From Flagellimonas_A sp039592695 (GTDB lineage Bacteria > Bacteroidota > Bacteroidia > Flavobacteriales > Flavobacteriaceae): DNA of 64,000 nucleotides. Shown here piece by piece: positions 60,555-64,000 of this stretch. Each line of letters starts with the position of its first letter. The stretch's first letter is position 1. The notes under the pieces were generated by a model. It searched no databases and was not told where the DNA came from. It saw nothing but the letters and a program-made list of their open reading frames with translations. The stretch spans positions 1,364,001 to 1,428,000 of the forward strand of contig NZ_JBBUTK010000001.1 of assembly GCF_039592695.1 (NCBI RefSeq), given 5' to 3'. The position numbers and the translations under genes are program-made.

Positions 60555-62111
60555 TCAATTTCGATTATCAATTACATCCTGAAGGATGGGAAATTCATCA
60601 ATTTGATCTTGATGGTACGTCACAAAGGCCCTATTTGGGGTAAATGTTCTTCCGCCAAAACTCAATTCATCAAATCGTTGCAAACGAACCATGTCGAAAA
60701 AGCGTTTGCCCCATTCCATGGAAAGTTCGGCATATTTTTCGTCTACAAGTTGGTCTAAAGTAACACCATTTAGAGGGTCTTGACCAGCCCTAGCCCTGAC
60801 CAGATTTACAGCATCGTCCGCTGAAATGGCAGTTTGTGAAGCGCCCTGTAACAATGCCTCTGCATATATCAAGAGTGTTTCTGCATAGCGAAAAACAATA
60901 TAGTGTTTATTACTGCCATAAGCCGTTCGGCCAGTAATCAATTGATTGGTCGGCAAATAATGTTTTCCACTGGAAAATATAGATCTCACAGTGGATGTAT
61001 TGGTATCGCCATCCCTGGTCATGGGAGAAACAAATGCAGGCAACGTCGCTTCAGTATAGGGCGTTGAGGCTATAAGGCTGTCAATGCCCCTTTGAGAAAA
61101 GAACACTGAGGTTTCCAATCGAACGTCTTCTCCCCTATCCAACATAAATTCTACATATTTTATGGTGGGTTCAAAAAAGCCCCAACCACTACCCGCTCCA
61201 GCTACCGTGGGATCCCAACTGTTTGGCCCATAGGGATTATAAAGGTGGCTCACCCGATCGCCCTCACCTTGGCCAAAATCTGAATATTGAAACTCGAAAA
61301 GGCTTTCATCACTGAGTTTTCCGGGTGTTTTGAAGAGTTCGTAATAGTCATTGAAAAGACTGAACTTTCCTGAGTTGATAATCTCCCCAGCGGCCTCTGC
61401 CACAGCTTGGTAATTCTCCAATTCTTGGTTTGCCACCGCCTTTATCATCAATGCGGTATACCTTGTGACGCCACCCGGCAAATCGGTACGTTCGTTGGGT
61501 CGCATATCGGGCAAAAACGGTATGGCCTCATCCATTTGATCTGAAATATGTTGCATAACCTCCTCTTTGGTCGGTACCGAGGTTACGTCAGCAAATTCAT
61601 TCAAATCAGAAGATGTAGGGATAAAAACATTACCGTAAACTTGTGACAGTTGAAAGAGCAGTATGGCCCTCAATACCTTTGCTTCGGCAATATATTGGTT
61701 GCCCAAGGCTACACCATCTGGATCGGCAAATTCTTGGAAACGGCCAATCTGCTCCATGCCTGTATGGGCAGCAATAATATCACCATAATAGGTTTCCCAA
61801 AGTGTGCGAGATCCAAAAAACGAATTGTCATACACATAACGATCTTGGTTGATAAGCCCTTGCTGGTCTCCAGCTGCGTTTACATCATCTCCCCTAGTGG
61901 AAACGACCAAGGGTTGTTCCCAACCTCTTGAAGTTACCGCTTGGTAAACCCCGACGAGCGAAAAAATCATGTCTTCGGTTTTTGAAAAGTCGGTACCCCC
62001 AGCAAAATTGTTGTTGAGCTCAGGTTGATCCAACTCTTTCGAACAGCCCATAAGCAATATGCCTGTCAAAGCGAGTAGCGCAAAAAATTTGTTTGTTCTC
62101 ATATATCTCAT
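60555..62111 (-). CDS. susD: SusD-like surface glycan-binding lipoprotein (beta-glucan locus)
   Basis: 518 residues; lipobox cysteine in LLMGCSK. A start three codons downstream (MRTNKFF) is equally possible. RagB/SusD signatures: YIAEAKVLRAILLFQLSQVYGNV, YAETLLIYAEALLQG and the final KRFFDMVRLQRFDEL. Pairs with the SusC 10 bp upstream to capture beta-glucan oligomers at the surface. Confidence 0.93.
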   Translation of the reverse strand: MRYMRTNKFFALLALTGILLMGCSKELDQPELNNNFAGGTDFSKTEDMIFSLVGVYQAVTSRGWEQPLVVSTRGDDVNAAGDQQGLINQDRYVYDNSFFGSRTLWETYYGDIIAAHTGMEQIGRFQEFADPDGVALGNQYIAEAKVLRAILLFQLSQVYGNVFIPTSSDLNEFADVTSVPTKEEVMQHISDQMDEAIPFLPDMRPNERTDLPGGVTRYTALMIKAVANQELENYQAVAEAAGEIINSGKFSLFNDYYELFKTPGKLSDESLFEFQYSDFGQGEGDRVSHLYNPYGPNSWDPTVAGAGSGWGFFEPTIKYVEFMLDRGEDVRLETSVFFSQRGIDSLIASTPYTEATLPAFVSPMTRDGDTNTSTVRSIFSSGKHYLPTNQLITGRTAYGSNKHYIVFRYAETLLIYAEALLQGASQTAISADDAVNLVRARAGQDPLNGVTLDQLVDEKYAELSMEWGKRFFDMVRLQRFDELSFGGRTFTPNRAFVTYHQDQIDEFPILQDVIDNRN

Positions 62112-62121
62112 AGCTATTATT

Positions 62122-64000
62122 TTAAATTGTAATGTTTACACCAAACGTATACACACCTGGGATGGGATAAGTCTGTTGGTCCCTGCCATTTGGAACCTCA
62201 GGGGTAAAACCATTGTAGTCAAATAAAGTCAAAGGTCGCTCGGCAGTCATATAAAATCTGATTTTTGGGTCAAAATTTCCACCAAACTGAGGGAGCGTAT
62301 AGCCCAACGTAACATTCTGCAATCTCACAAAATCACCGTCTTCGACAAAAAAGCTGTTTAAAAATTGATTGCTCCAAGGGTTTCGTATGCCTCTCGCCGA
62401 GGGATATGAATTTGAAGTGCCCGGACCATTCCATCGATTGATGGCAAAATCTCTATCAATATTGGGATCTGGAGTCTGTCGTATAGCAAATCGCTTTATG
62501 TTAGCTATAACATTGCCCCCTTGCCCAATCACGTTCAATGTAAAATCCCATGCTTTGTAATTGAGACCTAGATTAAAGCCGAAAGTATAGGTAGGTATGA
62601 ACGACCCCAAATCGACCCTATCTTGGGCATCAATCATCATGTCACCATTGTGGTCAACAAACCTAAAATCACCAGGTTCAACGGTTAACCCATTAGCTAT
62701 TGCAGTTTGTGCTGCCGGATCGTTTTGTATCTCTTCCGGTGTCTGGTATACGCCGGCCACTTCAAGGCCTAAGAACGGGTTTAAGGTTCCTCCCACAACC
62801 GTGCGTTGGGCGACATCGCCTCCCGTGGTCAGATTTTCTTGACCTTCCAAATCAAGCACTTCGTTTTCAAGTGTTGCGAAGTTGGCCCCAATGGAGTAGC
62901 TGAAATCTTCAGAAACACGCTTATTCCAATTTAAAACAATTTCAAATCCTGTATTTCTTATCTCGCCGACATTCTGTCTTGTTGTTCCGGGTACGAGAAG
63001 TCTAGACACCGGAATCACGGCATCTCTGGTATCCCTCCTAAAGTAATCGGCTTCCAATGACAATTGGTTGTCAAACAATCTGGCGGTGACACCAAAGTTT
63101 GTGGTCTGGGTGACCTCCCACTTTAAGGCCTCAAAATCACTACTGGTTACCACACCGGCAAACTGGGTGTCCCCAAATGCTGCGGTTACTTCCTCCGAAG
63201 TTATGGCCCCGGTACTGGAGGCCACATTGCCGTTACCGGCTTCTCCCCAGCTACCCCTTAGTTTTAAAAAGTTAACGGCATTGGTTTCTGGAAAGAAAGA
63301 TTCTTCACTAATGACCCATCCTGCACCAAACGACGGAAAATAACCCCATTTTTCTTGGTACCTACTGGTGCCATCTGCACGAAACGTTCCGTACAAAAGA
63401 TAGCGATCGTCGAAATTATAGGCAATTCGGCCAAAATAAGAGAAGAAAAACTCCCTTAAGCCATCATCGCCTGTAACCCTTCCAATATTGTTATCTTCAC
63501 TCACATCTATGGTGTCAGCCAAATCGATGAAGTAGGATTCATCACCTATACCCGGCCCGTTGGGAAAGTTAAGTCCTTTGACATCCAGACGTTCAAAAGA
63601 CCGATCCCTGTATGCGGTACCGCCGAGAACGGTCAAATTGTGAAGACCGAAACTGTCCTCATAGGTTAAAGTATTGTCCCAGGTTTGCTCAGAGAAAATT
63701 TCAGTTCTTTTGATTAATTCTGCGTTTTCCCTAAAAGCATCACCATTGCCAAAAAAGAAGGGAAGCCTGACATCTCTAACCTCAAGTGTTTCAAAGTTGT
63801 GGTAATAGGCTGTTTTGAATGTTAATTTGTCAGGAATCAACTGATAACTCAAATCAATGGTTGTCAAGGTGTTTCTGCCTTTATTTCTGTTCTCTGTGTT
63901 CTCCATGATTGGGAAAGGGTTTTGGGTTCCCCTATAGCCCAAATCCTGTGCATTGGCATAAGGCCTTGGAAAAGCATCGGTCTTTGATGGGTCGAGAACA
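62122..64000 (-). CDS. susC: SusC-like TonB-dependent transporter, 5' part outside window (beta-glucan locus)
   Basis: The frame stays open to the window edge, so only the C-terminal 626 or so residues are seen: beta-barrel strands with TonB-receptor features (LRGSWGEAGNGNV, TTNFGVTARLFDNQLSLEADYF, FGFNLGLNYKAWDF) and the terminal VTLGYTL and YTFGVNITI strands. Plug and signal peptide lie to the right. Forms the import channel with the SusD downstream. Confidence 0.93.
   Translation of the reverse strand, partial: VLDPSKTDAFPRPYANAQDLGYRGTQNPFPIMENTENRNKGRNTLTTIDLSYQLIPDKLTFKTAYYHNFETLEVRDVRLPFFFGNGDAFRENAELIKRTEIFSEQTWDNTLTYEDSFGLHNLTVLGGTAYRDRSFERLDVKGLNFPNGPGIGDESYFIDLADTIDVSEDNNIGRVTGDDGLREFFFSYFGRIAYNFDDRYLLYGTFRADGTSRYQEKWGYFPSFGAGWVISEESFFPETNAVNFLKLRGSWGEAGNGNVASSTGAITSEEVTAAFGDTQFAGVVTSSDFEALKWEVTQTTNFGVTARLFDNQLSLEADYFRRDTRDAVIPVSRLLVPGTTRQNVGEIRNTGFEIVLNWNKRVSEDFSYSIGANFATLENEVLDLEGQENLTTGGDVAQRTVVGGTLNPFLGLEVAGVYQTPEEIQNDPAAQTAIANGLTVEPGDFRFVDHNGDMMIDAQDRVDLGSFIPTYTFGFNLGLNYKAWDFTLNVIGQGGNVIANIKRFAIRQTPDPNIDRDFAINRWNGPGTSNSYPSARGIRNPWSNQFLNSFFVEDGDFVRLQNVTLGYTLPQFGGNFDPKIRFYMTAERPLTLFDYNGFTPEVPNGRDQQTYPIPGVYTFGVNITI

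Noticed and set aside
1..64000. CRISPR arrays, prophage or complete insertion sequences.
   Set aside because: No regularly spaced repeat array, transposase, integrase or phage structural gene was found on either strand.

Overview
The window comes from a member of the Bacteroidota, most likely a marine Flavobacteriaceae. The evidence is two SusC/SusD pairs, lipoproteins and signal peptides in almost every polysaccharide-active gene, -7 boxes of the TAnnTTTG type, absence of strong Shine-Dalgarno sites, and low-to-moderate G+C. The genus cannot be fixed from the sequence alone. Both outermost genes (a sensor kinase at the left edge, a SusC receptor at the right edge) are cut by the window.

1-2344: end of a LytS-type histidine kinase, its LytTR response regulator and an exported dienelactone-hydrolase-family enzyme, closely spaced. 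2341-23667: a complete alginate utilisation locus. Minus strand: SusC and SusD, a FadR-type GntR repressor, an MFS uronate carrier, two SDR reductases, 2-keto-3-deoxygluconate (KDG) kinase, a phosphofructokinase with pyrophosphate-type signatures, KDPG aldolase and an Nramp-fold carrier. A second minus-strand unit holds a gluconokinase-like kinase, a PL7 alginate lyase with two complete catalytic domains, and KdgF. Divergent from it on the plus strand are an RraA-like protein, a Tat-exported TIM-barrel protein, a PL6 alginate lyase and a second KDG kinase. The inferred flow is: PL7/PL6 cut alginate, SusC/D import oligomers, KdgF opens the unsaturated uronate to DEH, an SDR reduces it to KDG, and KdgK and Eda yield pyruvate plus glyceraldehyde 3-phosphate. 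Three copies of one operator, TGGTNNACCA-N3-TGGTNNACCA, lie before gntR, before susC and in the divergent promoter, each with a -7 box built into its end in the same register.

23668-25533: a sparse patch with an MNT nucleotidyltransferase, a truncated HEPN remnant, tRNA-Pro and tRNA-Ser. 25534-47732: mostly housekeeping genes: a PgpH-like HD phosphohydrolase, thiolase, a C40-family protein lacking its cysteine, a TPR protein, gyrA, clpC, NAD(P)HX repair, the thrA-thrB-thrC operon, gcvT, an epimerase-like protein, an FMN reductase, pterin dehydratase and a YebC-family protein. The thr operon is preceded by a well-formed promoter and a 29-30-codon reading frame that ends in a threonine-rich stretch, which looks like a leader peptide.

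47778-64000 (minus strand): a second polysaccharide locus reading SusC (partial), SusD, a two-LamG surface lipoprotein, two GH144-type glucanases, a GH3 beta-glucosidase, an esterase-like alpha/beta hydrolase, a sulfatase, an endonuclease/exonuclease/phosphatase-fold enzyme and a GH2 enzyme. GH144 plus GH3 points to beta-1,2-glucan. The extra esterase, sulfatase and phosphodiesterase-fold genes suggest that the target glucan carries substituents.
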